NCBI GenBank assembly: GCA_044356825.1
Contig: JBIKVM010000001.1
Span: 1-51,395 of the forward strand
Reading direction: 5' to 3'
From: JAUREX01 sp044356825
GTDB lineage: Bacteria > Pseudomonadota > Alphaproteobacteria > Rhodobacterales > Rhodobacteraceae
Length of the DNA: 51,395 nucleotides
This document shows positions 41,553 through 50,273 of the stretch, piece after piece (the stretch's first letter is position 1; the number at the start of each line of letters is the position of its first letter). The translations under genes were made by a program, and so were the position numbers. The notes beneath the pieces are model-generated. The model did no database searches, was not told the DNA's origin, and saw only the letters and a list, made by a program, of their open reading frames with translations.

Positions 41553-42368
41553 ATGTCCTATTCGGTTGCGGGCAAAGCCATCATCGTCACCGGCGCGGCA
41601 CGCGGGATTGGCCTTGCGCTCGCGCGGCATTTCGTCGACCGCGGCGCACGCGTCATGTTCGCCGATGCCGATGAGGCGGCGCTGTTGCACGAGGTCGGCG
41701 AGGACGCCCGCGCCGAGGGGCAGGTCCGTCATTTCGCCGGCGATCTGCGCGCGAAACTCGATGTCGCGAACCTCGTCTCCGCGACGATCGATGCCTTCGA
41801 CCGGATCGACGTGCTCGTGAACGCCTCGCGCCATGTCGCGATTTCAGACCCGCTCGGGATCGAGCGCGACGCTGTCGAGGACATGATCGGCCTCAATCTG
41901 ATGTCGAGCCTGCGACTGTCGCAGGCCGTGGCGCGCCGGATGATCGTGCAGTCTGGCCGCGAGGGGGGCGAGGATGCGACGACACCAGCGGGGTCGATCG
42001 TGAACATCTCGTCGATCGCGGCGCGGCGCGCGCAACCCGAACTGATGGCCTATTCGATCGCCTGCGCGGCCATCGACCAGATGACCCGCTCCATGGCTGT
42101 CGCCCTTGCGCCGCGGCGCATCCGGGTGAACGCCGTCGCCTTCGGCAGCGTCATGAGCGCCTCGCTCCAGGGTAGCCTGAAGGGCCATGCGGAGAAGCGC
42201 GCCGAGATCGTGCGCCACACGCCGCTCGGTCGCATCGCGGCACCCGACGAGTTGGCCGAGGCGGTTCAGTTCCTTGCCTCGGATGCCTCGGCGTTCGTCA
42301 CCGGTCAGGTGCTGACGGTGGATGGGGGGCGCACCCTCATTGATCCGGTGTGCCTGCCTGCCCACTGA
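41553..42368 (+). CDS. SDR-family protein with altered active site
   Basis: The 271-aa product has the SDR cofactor motif TGAARGIG (13-20), catalytic-type serine in NISSIA (about 153), Tyr167 and a C-terminal VTGQVLTVDGG. The lysine expected four residues after the tyrosine is replaced by Cys171 (Y-S-I-A-C). The usual NNAG motif reads VNASRH. It may be a catalytically altered or structural SDR. Substrate unknown. It overlaps the 3' end of the convergent EamA gene by 32 nt. Confidence 0.85.
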   Translation: MSYSVAGKAIIVTGAARGIGLALARHFVDRGARVMFADADEAALLHEVGEDARAEGQVRHFAGDLRAKLDVANLVSATIDAFDRIDVLVNASRHVAISDPLGIERDAVEDMIGLNLMSSLRLSQAVARRMIVQSGREGGEDATTPAGSIVNISSIAARRAQPELMAYSIACAAIDQMTRSMAVALAPRRIRVNAVAFGSVMSASLQGSLKGHAEKRAEIVRHTPLGRIAAPDELAEAVQFLASDASAFVTGQVLTVDGGRTLIDPVCLPAH

Positions 42369-43287
42369 CGGCGCCGGCGCGTGACCCCGCGCGGCCCGCG
42401 CCGGTGCTGTTGACAAAGACGAGCCCCACCACCACGAGAGCCCCCGCCCCGATCACCTCAGGCCCGACCGGATCGCCCAGAACCGCCCAGCCCAGCGCTA
42501 CCGCAAGGATGGGCGTGAGCAGGCTGAAGGCCGCGACGCTCGAGGCCGGATAGCGTGCCAGCAGGCGGAACCACATCACGAAGCCCGCCGCCGCAACCAC
42601 AACCGACTGATAGCCGAGCGCGGCCATCGCCCCCGGGCCAAGATCGCGCAGCGGCTCCCCGGCGATGATCGCGGCAAGCCCGAGGAAGGGGATCGAACCG
42701 CTCAGCATCCAGAAGAGCTGCACCTCGGCCGACATGCCGCCCGCCCCTGCCCGCCGCGCAAGAAACGTCAGCCCCGCCCAGCCGAGTGCCGCCGCCACCG
42801 CCAGAAGATCGCCCGCGAGGCTGCCGGGCACCGCGCTCCCGGGCTTTCCGGCCAGCGCGAGTGCCATGCCCGCGAAGGCCAGAGCCAGCCCGGCGGCCCG
42901 CCGCGGGGTGATCTTCTCGGCCGGAAGGGCGACATGGGCGATCAGGGCGAACCAGACGGGCATGGAATAGAGCATGATCGTCGCGCGCGGCACGGTCGTG
43001 CGGTCGAGCGCGAGGAAGAGGCAGAGGAACTCAGCCGCGAAACCCGCGCCGAGGCCAAAGGCCAGCATCCCCATGCCCGGGGGCGGCGCGATCCGCCCGC
43101 CACGGGCCACGATCCACAGCCCGACAAGAGCGGCGGCGAGGATCGATCGGATCGTCGCGGCGAAGGCAGGCTCGAAACCCTCGATTGCGAAGCTGATCGC
43201 GATCTGGTTCGTCGCGAAGAGCACTGCCAGCCCGCCGAGCCCCGCCGCGCCGGCGCCGTCGATCCGATCTCTCCGACCCGCCGCCAT
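42337..43287 (-). CDS. EamA-family (DMT) transporter
   Basis: The 316-aa product has about ten hydrophobic helices in two EamA repeats (for example AATIRSILAAALVGLWIVA, then PASSVAAFSLLTPILAVALG). Members export small metabolites; the substrate is unknown. I placed the start at ATG 43287 (MAAGRRDRID), with GGGGA upstream. Confidence 0.85.
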   Translation of the reverse strand: MAAGRRDRIDGAGAAGLGGLAVLFATNQIAISFAIEGFEPAFAATIRSILAAALVGLWIVARGGRIAPPPGMGMLAFGLGAGFAAEFLCLFLALDRTTVPRATIMLYSMPVWFALIAHVALPAEKITPRRAAGLALAFAGMALALAGKPGSAVPGSLAGDLLAVAAALGWAGLTFLARRAGAGGMSAEVQLFWMLSGSIPFLGLAAIIAGEPLRDLGPGAMAALGYQSVVVAAAGFVMWFRLLARYPASSVAAFSLLTPILAVALGWAVLGDPVGPEVIGAGALVVVGLVFVNSTGAGRAGSRAGAVSGQAGTPDQ

Positions 43288-43444
43288 GGCATCCCCGCGA
43301 GATTGCTTGTGAGCCTTCGGGCCGGGCGGGGGCGATGTCAAGGCGGGGGGCTTGACCCGAGGGGGGCGATGCAGGCCAATAGTGGGGGTGATTCCGCTTG
43401 GTCGGAAGGCTCGCCATGGGTGCGCGCGCGCACGGGAGGACTGG

Positions 43445-43867
43445 ATGTACGACAAGACACAGGGCGGGACGGGCAAACCGTCGGTGCTTGCGGCGGACCT
43501 CGTCGTGACAGGTGTCATCGCAACGGAGGGCGCGCTTGAGATCAACGGGCGTGTCGAGGGCGAAGTGGCGGCCGATGCGCTCATCGTCGGGCGTGGCGGG
43601 ACGATCGCGGGCAAGGTCCGGGCCGGCCGCGCCGACATTCACGGCATGCTCCAGGGTGATCTGGTGTGTAGCGCGCTCGTGCTGCGGTCGACAAGCCGGC
43701 TGCGCGCCGACATGACCTGCGCCTCGCTCACGGTCGAGACGGGCGCCGAGGTCGAGGGCAGCCTGCGCCGCCCCGCCCCCCCGGAACCGCCCGCCCCGAC
43801 AGCCGAGGCGGGCATCATTGCAGCCGAGAGCGACCTTGCAGGCGGCAGCGCGGATTCCGAGGGTTAG
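43445..43867 (+). CDS. Bactofilin-type cytoskeletal protein
   Basis: The 140-aa product contains the DUF583 beta-helix core (AADLVVTGVIATEGALEING, EGEVAADALIVGRGGTIAG, RAGRADIHGMLQGDLV) flanked by short disordered tails. Bactofilins form filaments that shape the cell or place polar structures. RBS GGAGGA lies upstream. Confidence 0.88.
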   Translation: MYDKTQGGTGKPSVLAADLVVTGVIATEGALEINGRVEGEVAADALIVGRGGTIAGKVRAGRADIHGMLQGDLVCSALVLRSTSRLRADMTCASLTVETGAEVEGSLRRPAPPEPPAPTAEAGIIAAESDLAGGSADSEG

Positions 43868-43870
43868 ACG

Positions 43871-44386
43871 TCAGTCGAGCGAGACCTTGACGTCGATGCG
43901 GTCGCCGACGCGATATCGGCTGGTCGTTTCGGTGTGGCCCTCAAGGCCATTCCAGCTGTAGTGCACGAGCCATCCGCCGACCTCGCGGCTTTCGCGCGCC
44001 TCGAACACCGTCTCGCAGACGCGCGACGTGCGGTACCCGGTGACGACCTGCCGCGTCTGGCGGCTGGCCGCATCAGCACCCATGATGGCACCAAGAACCG
44101 TCATCGCGTCCTTGCCTGATCCGTTGCCGAACTGGTTGCCGATCGCCCCCCCGATCAGCGCGCCGGCAAGCGTGTCGCCGGTGCCGCCGCCCCGGACGGT
44201 GCCATAGACGGGCTCTTCCACATCACGGCAGCGGCGCACCGGCTCTTCAGCGCGGGTGGTGATGTAGACGGGTTCGACCGCCGTCACGCGGGCGCTGACG
44301 GTATAGCTGCCGGCTGTGGCGCTGGTCGCAGCAAGGCCGAGGGTCAGGGCGACGAGGAGGCGGCGGGAGTTTCGGATCGCGGTCAT
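43871..44386 (-). CDS. Glycine-zipper outer-membrane-type protein
   Basis: The 171-aa product has a signal peptide (1-25) and a glycine zipper segment (DTLAGALIGGAIGNQFGNGS), like 17-kDa surface antigen/SmpA-type proteins. A beta-rich C-terminus follows (VGGWLVHYSWNG and VGDRIDVKVSLD). AAGGAG precedes the ATG. It ends 3 nt from the convergent bactofilin gene. Confidence 0.75.
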   Translation of the reverse strand: MTAIRNSRRLLVALTLGLAATSATAGSYTVSARVTAVEPVYITTRAEEPVRRCRDVEEPVYGTVRGGGTGDTLAGALIGGAIGNQFGNGSGKDAMTVLGAIMGADAASRQTRQVVTGYRTSRVCETVFEARESREVGGWLVHYSWNGLEGHTETTSRYRVGDRIDVKVSLD

Positions 44387-44496
44387 GGGCTGCTCCTTGG
44401 TGCGATTCGTGTTGCGGGCCGGGCGCACCGTCGTGGTGCGGGTCGGCGATGTCCCTCCTTGGTCGCACCCGGCCGGGCAATGCAATAGCGCGGCGA

Positions 44497-44543
44497 TGAT
44501 AGGCGATAACAACCCTCGCGAAGCTGGATGAAATCGCCTATCA
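44497..44543. repeat. 11-bp inverted repeat in a divergent promoter region
   Basis: TGATAGGCGAT (44497-44507) and ATCGCCTATCA (44533-44543) form a perfect inverted repeat with 25 bp between arms. It lies 48 bp upstream of a small secreted-protein gene whose partner encodes a DNA-binding domain, so it is a good operator candidate. A folded RNA element is the alternative. Confidence 0.5.
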
Positions 44544-44590
44544 CTGCGTCTGGAACCATGGTCGGTCGATGTTGTCCGGCGGAGGGTGCC

Positions 44591-44887
44591 ATGGGTGTGC
44601 GTGGGCTTGGCGGAATCGCGGTTCTGGTTGGGCTGCTGCTGGCGGGGCAGGCCAGCGCGGCGTGCTATGCCGACTACAAGGCCAAGCAGGACGAACCGCT
44701 GCGGCTGCATTACGGCGTGATCGAACTGCCCGAGGCGGCCTGCACGGGCGGAACCGATCCGGCTGCTGCCGTATCGGAACGGATCGCGCCGGACGGGTGG
44801 ATCTTGCTGTCTGTGCTCGGTCTGTTCGGGTCCGAGGGGCTTGAGGCGCGGAGGGGCGATGCCGGGGAATATTTCCTCCGTTACTGA
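44591..44887 (+). CDS. Small secreted protein (98 aa)
   Basis: The product has a signal peptide (1-22, ending GQASA) and two cysteines (ACYADYKAKQ and ACTGG) in a short mature part. I recognise no family. GGAGGGTG precedes the ATG. Its end overlaps the next gene by 29 nt, so it is coupled to the membrane regulator and may sense or modulate it. Confidence 0.65.
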   Translation: MGVRGLGGIAVLVGLLLAGQASAACYADYKAKQDEPLRLHYGVIELPEAACTGGTDPAAAVSERIAPDGWILLSVLGLFGSEGLEARRGDAGEYFLRY

Positions 44888-45563
44888 GGCTGCCCGCCGC
44901 GCAGGTCGGGTGGTCGTGCTCGGCCTCGGGGCCGTGGTGGCAATCCTCGGCCTTGCGGCAGTCATGCTCTTTGCCGCGCTCCCTGACGCCAACCTCTTCA
45001 ATGAGCGGGTTGAGCGCATCTTCGTCGAAAGCTCCGAAATGACCGCACCGGGAGAGGTGCGCGCGCTCGAGATCCTCGCACAGTCCGGAACGGCCTTCGC
45101 CGAGGTGCTGGTTTCATACCGGATGGTCATCTTCGTGCTGTTCGTGGTGGCGGCGGCGCTGCTCGTGGCAGCGGCGGCGCTCGTGATCGCGATCCTCAGG
45201 TTGCGCGCGCGCCTCGGCGCAATCGAGCGCAGCGGAATGCAGGTTGTCTCGCTGACCGTGAGCCGGGATGAACGCTGCGTCTATCTCAACGATCTGGCAC
45301 TGCCGCTGACGGGTGCCGCGCTGGAGACGCTCGCCGTTCTGGTCGAGGCGCGACTCGACGACGAGGTTCTGAGCGGGGCCGAAATCGAGGCCGTGATCTC
45401 GGGCCGAACCGCGGCCGATTGCGACGAAGCCGCGGGCGCCACGCGCATCAAGCGGCTGCGCGATGCGCTCGGCAACCAGCTTGTGGGCGAGTTGCTGATC
45501 CGCACGGTGCCCAAGCGCGGCTACATGCTGGCCGTCGATCCGCGCGCGCTCCGCGTCGCCTGA
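44859..45563 (+). CDS. Membrane-anchored winged-helix regulator
   Basis: The 234-aa product has two membrane helices (about 17-41 and 89-114) flanking a short periplasmic loop (42-88). A C-terminal OmpR/PhoB-type winged helix follows (about 128-228) with RIKRLRDALGNQL and LIRTVPKRGYMLAVD. This order is the reverse of ToxR (wHTH first, then membrane). It would act on DNA from the membrane. It is coupled to the secreted protein upstream. Confidence 0.78.
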   Translation: MPGNISSVTEAARRAGRVVVLGLGAVVAILGLAAVMLFAALPDANLFNERVERIFVESSEMTAPGEVRALEILAQSGTAFAEVLVSYRMVIFVLFVVAAALLVAAAALVIAILRLRARLGAIERSGMQVVSLTVSRDERCVYLNDLALPLTGAALETLAVLVEARLDDEVLSGAEIEAVISGRTAADCDEAAGATRIKRLRDALGNQLVGELLIRTVPKRGYMLAVDPRALRVA

Positions 45564-45585
45564 GGGCAGTTACAGAGGGAAAGCC

Positions 45586-45990
45586 ATGCCGCAGATGATC
45601 TTCGTCAACCTGCCCGTCAGCGATGTCGCGCGGGCGCGGGCCTTCTACGAAGGGGTGGGTTTCACCATCAACCCGCAGTTCTCGGACGAGAACGCCAATT
45701 GCGTCGTCGTCTCCGAGACGATCTACATCATGACGCTGCGGCGCGATTTCTTCGCGGGGTTCGCACCCCGCCCGGTTGCCGATCCGCGGACGACAACCGG
45801 GGCACTGATCGCCCTCTCGCGCCAGAGCCGCGACGAGGTCGATGCCTTTGTTGCTGCGGCCCTCATGCTTGGCGGGACAGAGCCCAAGCCAGCGGCGGAT
45901 CATGGATTCATGTACCAGCGCACCATCGCCGATCCCGACGGCAACATCTTCGAACCCTTCTGGATGGATCCGGCGGCAGTGGCGGGCTGA
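45586..45990 (+). CDS. VOC-family (glyoxalase-like) protein
   Basis: The 134-aa product contains the VOC fold pattern (FVNLPVSDVARARAFYEGVG, then DPDGNIFEPFWMDP). Such small lactoylglutathione-lyase-like proteins often have unknown substrates. AGAGGG lies upstream. It converges with the P-type ATPase gene across 4 nt. Confidence 0.85.
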   Translation: MPQMIFVNLPVSDVARARAFYEGVGFTINPQFSDENANCVVVSETIYIMTLRRDFFAGFAPRPVADPRTTTGALIALSRQSRDEVDAFVAAALMLGGTEPKPAADHGFMYQRTIADPDGNIFEPFWMDPAAVAG

Positions 45991-45994
45991 TCGC

Positions 45995-48655
45995 TCAGCC
46001 ACCGCCGCGCAGCCGCCGCTCGAGGTCGAGCATGATCACGAACGCAACGCCCGCAGAAAGGATCACGAGCCCTTCGACGAGGGGGATGGGCTCGGTGCCG
46101 AGGATCGGTTGCAACCACGGCAGATAGGTGAGCGCGAGCTGCGCGCCGGCGACGAGGACGATGACCGAGCGGATCACCGGCGTGCCGAGCGGTGCCCCCC
46201 ACCCCCGGGATCGGCCGTTGATCGTGCGGATGAAGCACAGATGGAAGATCTCGAGCACGACCAGCGTGTTCATCGCCATCGTCTGCGCGAGGGCGATGGA
46301 ATGGCCGCGCCCGACCGCGAGGCCGAAGACTGCGAAGACGATCACGGCGAAGAGCGCAGCGACTAGAATGACATGCCAGATCAGCGCCCCGGGCAGGATC
46401 GGCGCATCACGCCGCCGTGGCGGGCGATCCATGATGCCGGGTTCGGCGGGCTCGAAGGCAAGCGCAAGGCCGAGCGTGATGCCGGTGATGAGGTTTACCC
46501 ACAGGATCTGTACCGGGGTGATCGGCAGGTGCAGCCCGAAGATCAGCGCAAGGACGACGACGATCGCCTCGCCCGCATTGGTCGGCAGTTCGAATCCGAT
46601 CACCTTGCGCAGATTGTCATGCACCCTGCGTCCTTCTCGTACCGCCGCGGCGATCGTGACGAAATTGTCATCTGCCAGCACGAGGTCGGCGGCCTGCTTC
46701 GCGGCCTCGGTACCCTTGCGCCCCATCGCGATGCCGGCATCCGCGCGCCGCAGCGCCGGCGCGTCGTTCACCCCGTCACCCGTCATAGCAACCGACGACC
46801 CGCAAGATTGGAGCGCATGCACGAGGCGCAGCTTGTGCTCGGGACTGGTGCGCGCAAAGACATCGACGCTTGCAACCTCGAGCGCGAGCGCCGCATCGTC
46901 GAGCCGATCCATCTCCGCGCCCGTCAGGACGCGGGCCGGGTTGCGCAAGCCGATCTCGCGCGCGATCGCTGCGGCCGTCCCGGCGTGATCCCCGGTGATC
47001 ATCTTCACCGCAATTCCCGCGCGCAGACATTCGGCGACGGCGGCGACCGCCTCAGGGCGGGGCGGGTCGATGAGGCCCACGATCCCGATCAGGTCGAGCC
47101 CGTGCGCAATCTCGTGGGCGTCGATGCGCCCATCGGCCGTGGTGCAGCCCGCGAAGGCAAGCACTCGCAGCCCGCGCTGCGCCAGCGCATCGGCGCGGGC
47201 GTGCCAGTGATGGCGGTCGATCCCGCGACACATGGCAAGGACGCGCTCGGGGGCGCCCTTGACATGGATCTGCCGTCCTCGTGTGTCCTCGGTCAGGACG
47301 GCCATGAAGCGGTGCTGGCTGTCGAAGGGAATCGCATCGAGGCGCCGCGCCTCGGGCATCGCCCCGACCTTGCCCGCGAAGGCGAGCAGCGCGCCCTCCA
47401 TCGGGTCGCCCTCGACCGCCCAGCCGGCACCCTCTGGGCGCAGGACGGCATCGTTGCACAGCGCCGCCGCGCGGCCGATCTCGGCAAGATCGCCCGCGGG
47501 CGTGATCGCGCCCTCGGGCGCATAGCCCACCCCGCCGATCCCGAAGCTGCCGGCGGGGGTCTCGGCGGCGGTGACGACCATCTCGGAGCGCGTCAGCGTG
47601 CCGGTCTTGTCGGTGCAAATGACCGAGACTGCGCCGATGGCCTCGATCGCGGGCAGGCGGCGGACGATGGCGTTGCGCCGCGCCATCGCCTGAACCCCGA
47701 GCGCGAGCGTGATCGTCATCACGGCCGGAAGACCTTCGGGGATTGCGGCCACCGCAAGGCCCACGACCGCCATGAACAGTTCACGCCCATCGCGCCCGCC
47801 GACGACATGGCCCCAGACAAGCAGCAGTGCGGCGCCGATCACGATGATGAGCGACAGCCGCCGCGCCATGCCATCCATCTGCGAGACGAGGGGCGTCCGC
47901 AGGCGGGTTGTGCGCTCCACAAGCCCGCCGATGCGGCCGAGTTCCGTCGCGAGGCCCGTCGCAACCACGACGCCTCGGGCGGTGCCGCGCACGATCATGG
48001 TTCCGGACCACAGCATCGGCGCGCGGTCTCCAAGGGGCGCATCAGCGGCAACCGGGGCAGGATCCTTGATGGCGGGCACGGACTCGCCCGTCAGCATCGA
48101 TTCGTCGACTGCAAGCTGGCGCGCTTCGAGCAGGCGCAGGTCGGCAGGCACCCTGTCGCCGGCCTCGAGCACAACGACATCGCCGGCAACGATCTCGGCA
48201 GCCGCGATCGCGATGCGCCGCCCGTCGCGCAGCACGGCAGACCTCGGGGCCAGCAGCCGCCGGATGTCTGCCATCGCAGCCTCCGCCCTGCCTTCGTGGA
48301 TGAAGCCGATCACCGCGTTCGCGATCACGACCGCGAGGATGACGCCCGTGTCGATCCAGCTTTGCATGAGGGCCGTGATCAGCGCGGCGCCGAGCAGGAT
48401 GCGGATCATCACGCTGTCGAACTGATTCAGGAATCGCGAGAACGGCCCGCGCACGGCGGTATCGGGCAGGCGGTTCGGGCCATACAGCAAGAGCCTGCGC
48501 GCGGCCTCTGCCCGATCGAGCCCGCTCTCAGACGATCCGAGCGCCTCGAGGCACGCGGTGGCGGTCAGGGCATGGGGTGAGGGCGGGGTTGGGGGCGCGC
48601 CCCTGGCCTGAGGCACTATGGAGAGGGAGCGCGATGGGCGCTGCACGCTGATCAC
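45995..48655 (-). CDS. P2-type cation-transporting ATPase
   Basis: The product of about 886 aa has all P-type ATPase landmarks: TGES, a PEGLP motif (AAIPEGLPAVMTITLALG), the phosphorylation site DKTGT, KGAPERVL and GDGVNDAP, with about ten membrane helices. It resembles Ca2+/Mn2+ or mixed-specificity P2 pumps. The start is uncertain; GTG at 48655 has GAGGAGG 3 nt upstream, and GTG at 48646 is also possible. Confidence 0.85.
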   Translation of the reverse strand: MISVQRPSRSLSIVPQARGAPPTPPSPHALTATACLEALGSSESGLDRAEAARRLLLYGPNRLPDTAVRGPFSRFLNQFDSVMIRILLGAALITALMQSWIDTGVILAVVIANAVIGFIHEGRAEAAMADIRRLLAPRSAVLRDGRRIAIAAAEIVAGDVVVLEAGDRVPADLRLLEARQLAVDESMLTGESVPAIKDPAPVAADAPLGDRAPMLWSGTMIVRGTARGVVVATGLATELGRIGGLVERTTRLRTPLVSQMDGMARRLSLIIVIGAALLLVWGHVVGGRDGRELFMAVVGLAVAAIPEGLPAVMTITLALGVQAMARRNAIVRRLPAIEAIGAVSVICTDKTGTLTRSEMVVTAAETPAGSFGIGGVGYAPEGAITPAGDLAEIGRAAALCNDAVLRPEGAGWAVEGDPMEGALLAFAGKVGAMPEARRLDAIPFDSQHRFMAVLTEDTRGRQIHVKGAPERVLAMCRGIDRHHWHARADALAQRGLRVLAFAGCTTADGRIDAHEIAHGLDLIGIVGLIDPPRPEAVAAVAECLRAGIAVKMITGDHAGTAAAIAREIGLRNPARVLTGAEMDRLDDAALALEVASVDVFARTSPEHKLRLVHALQSCGSSVAMTGDGVNDAPALRRADAGIAMGRKGTEAAKQAADLVLADDNFVTIAAAVREGRRVHDNLRKVIGFELPTNAGEAIVVVLALIFGLHLPITPVQILWVNLITGITLGLALAFEPAEPGIMDRPPRRRDAPILPGALIWHVILVAALFAVIVFAVFGLAVGRGHSIALAQTMAMNTLVVLEIFHLCFIRTINGRSRGWGAPLGTPVIRSVIVLVAGAQLALTYLPWLQPILGTEPIPLVEGLVILSAGVAFVIMLDLERRLRGGG

Positions 48656-48813
48656 CGACCTCCTCGGGACTGTCTTGGCGGCGACCGCAGCCGGAAGCCC
48701 TGCGCGATCCATCCATGGCTTCGGAGGATTCGCGAATGATCCCGGTCAAACGACAGGCTGGAGGAGCCTCAACGCGTGCCCCCGGGCGGAAGGCGCGAGC
48801 GCTGATCGCGCCC
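48656..48813. other. Gap between P-type ATPase and phnY
   Basis: No gene is seen. In the minus-strand transcript a hairpin GGCGCGA-N7-TCGCGCC (48792-48812) begins directly after the phnY stop codon. It may be a weak terminator, but there is no T-run. Confidence 0.4.
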
Positions 48814-50265
48814 TTAACCCCAGGGCAGCGAGAAGGTCTTGACGTTCGTGAAGCTCTTCATCGCCTCGATGACGCCTTCCTTGTAGCCGTTGCCGCTATC
48901 CTTGATGCCGCCGAAGGGCGACATCTCGATCCGATATCCCGGGACCTCCCAGATGTTCACCGTGCCGACGACGAGGCCGCGGATATAGGCCTGGATGCGC
49001 CCCCAGTCGTTGGTGCAGACCCCGGCCGAGAGGCCAAACGGCGTGCCGTTCGAGATCTCCATCGTCGCGGCATCGTCGTCGGGGACGCGGATCACGGGCA
49101 CGACGGGGCCGAAGGTTTCCTCCATCACGAGCGCGGAGCCGGGCGGGACGTGATCGACCACGATCGGCGGCAATAGCGCGCCGCGCCGGGGCGGGTGGTG
49201 AAGGATGCGTGCGCCCATCGCCTCGGCCTCGAGGACGCGGGCCTCGAAGGTCTCGGCGGCGCGCGCGCTGATGACGCAGCCCAGTTCGGTCGCGGGGTCC
49301 ATCGGGTCGCCGAAGCGCAGCGCCCGGGCGCGTTCGAGCACCATCGGCACGAAGCGGTCGGCGACGCTCTCCTGCACGAGGATGCGCTTGACGGCGGTGC
49401 AGCGCTGGCCCGAGTTCTTGGTGGCCCCCGCCACCGCCAGATCGGCCGCGCGCGCGAGGTCGGCGTCCGAGAGGTCGTTGCACACGATCAGCGGGTCGTT
49501 GCCGCCCAGTTCGAGGACCTGCCGCTTGTAGACGGCCTTGGCCGCGATCATCTTGCCGACCGGCACCCCGCCCGTGAAGGTGATGAGGTCGAAGTCGGGG
49601 TTGGTGACCATCTCCTCGCCGATCTCGGCCGGCCAGCCGGTCACGACCGAGAGCATCTCGGGCGGCAGCCCCGCCTCATAGAGCGCATCGGCCAGCCAGA
49701 TCGCGGTCAGGGGCGTGAGGTCGGTCGGCTTGACGACGATGCAGTTGTTCGTCGCGATCGCCGGCGCGATCTTGTGGCTGACCATGTTGAGCGGGTGGTT
49801 GAACGGCGTGATGGCAGAGATCGCGCGCAACGGCTCGCGCGTCGTGAAGATCTTGCGCGCCTTGCCGTGCGGGGTGAGGTCGCACGAGAAGATCTCGCCG
49901 TCGTCGTGGATGCAGAGCTGGCCCGCGAGCGAATAGACATCATAGGCCCGCCCGCATTCATAGAGGCTGTCGGCGAGCGAGATGCCAAGCTCGGCCGTGA
50001 TGATGGGCGCGAGCTCGGCCTTGCGCTCGGCGATGATGCGGGCGGTGGCAAAGAGGATCTGCTGGCGCTGAAACCGCGTCAGGCGCGGGGTGTAGGCGCG
50101 CGCGATGGCGAAGGCCTCGGCCGCGTGCTCGGCCCGGCCGGCGGGCACCGAGCCCACGACCTCGCCGGTGAAGGGGTAGCGCACGGGGATGCGCTCGGGC
50201 AGATCCACCTTGCGGCCGGCGATGCGCATCGCCTCGTGGCGGGGTTCGATCGGGGGGCTGGGCAT
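48814..50265 (-). CDS. phnY: Phosphonoacetaldehyde dehydrogenase (PhnY)
   Basis: The 483-aa product is an aldehyde dehydrogenase with LELGGND (catalytic Glu region), NSGQRCTAVKRI (catalytic Cys), EETFGPVVPVIR and a C-terminal EVPGYRIEMSPFGGIKDSG. Its position directly after a phosphonoacetate hydrolase gene (8-nt gap) identifies it as PhnY, which oxidises phosphonoacetaldehyde to phosphonoacetate in 2-aminoethylphosphonate catabolism. GAGGTC precedes the ATG at 50265. Confidence 0.85.
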   Translation of the reverse strand: MPSPPIEPRHEAMRIAGRKVDLPERIPVRYPFTGEVVGSVPAGRAEHAAEAFAIARAYTPRLTRFQRQQILFATARIIAERKAELAPIITAELGISLADSLYECGRAYDVYSLAGQLCIHDDGEIFSCDLTPHGKARKIFTTREPLRAISAITPFNHPLNMVSHKIAPAIATNNCIVVKPTDLTPLTAIWLADALYEAGLPPEMLSVVTGWPAEIGEEMVTNPDFDLITFTGGVPVGKMIAAKAVYKRQVLELGGNDPLIVCNDLSDADLARAADLAVAGATKNSGQRCTAVKRILVQESVADRFVPMVLERARALRFGDPMDPATELGCVISARAAETFEARVLEAEAMGARILHHPPRRGALLPPIVVDHVPPGSALVMEETFGPVVPVIRVPDDDAATMEISNGTPFGLSAGVCTNDWGRIQAYIRGLVVGTVNIWEVPGYRIEMSPFGGIKDSGNGYKEGVIEAMKSFTNVKTFSLPWG

Positions 50266-50273
50266 GGCGGACC

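Noticed and set aside
46373..48580. A 735-codon plus-strand frame opposite the P-type ATPase
   Set aside because: Shadow frame; the minus strand shows all P-type ATPase motifs.
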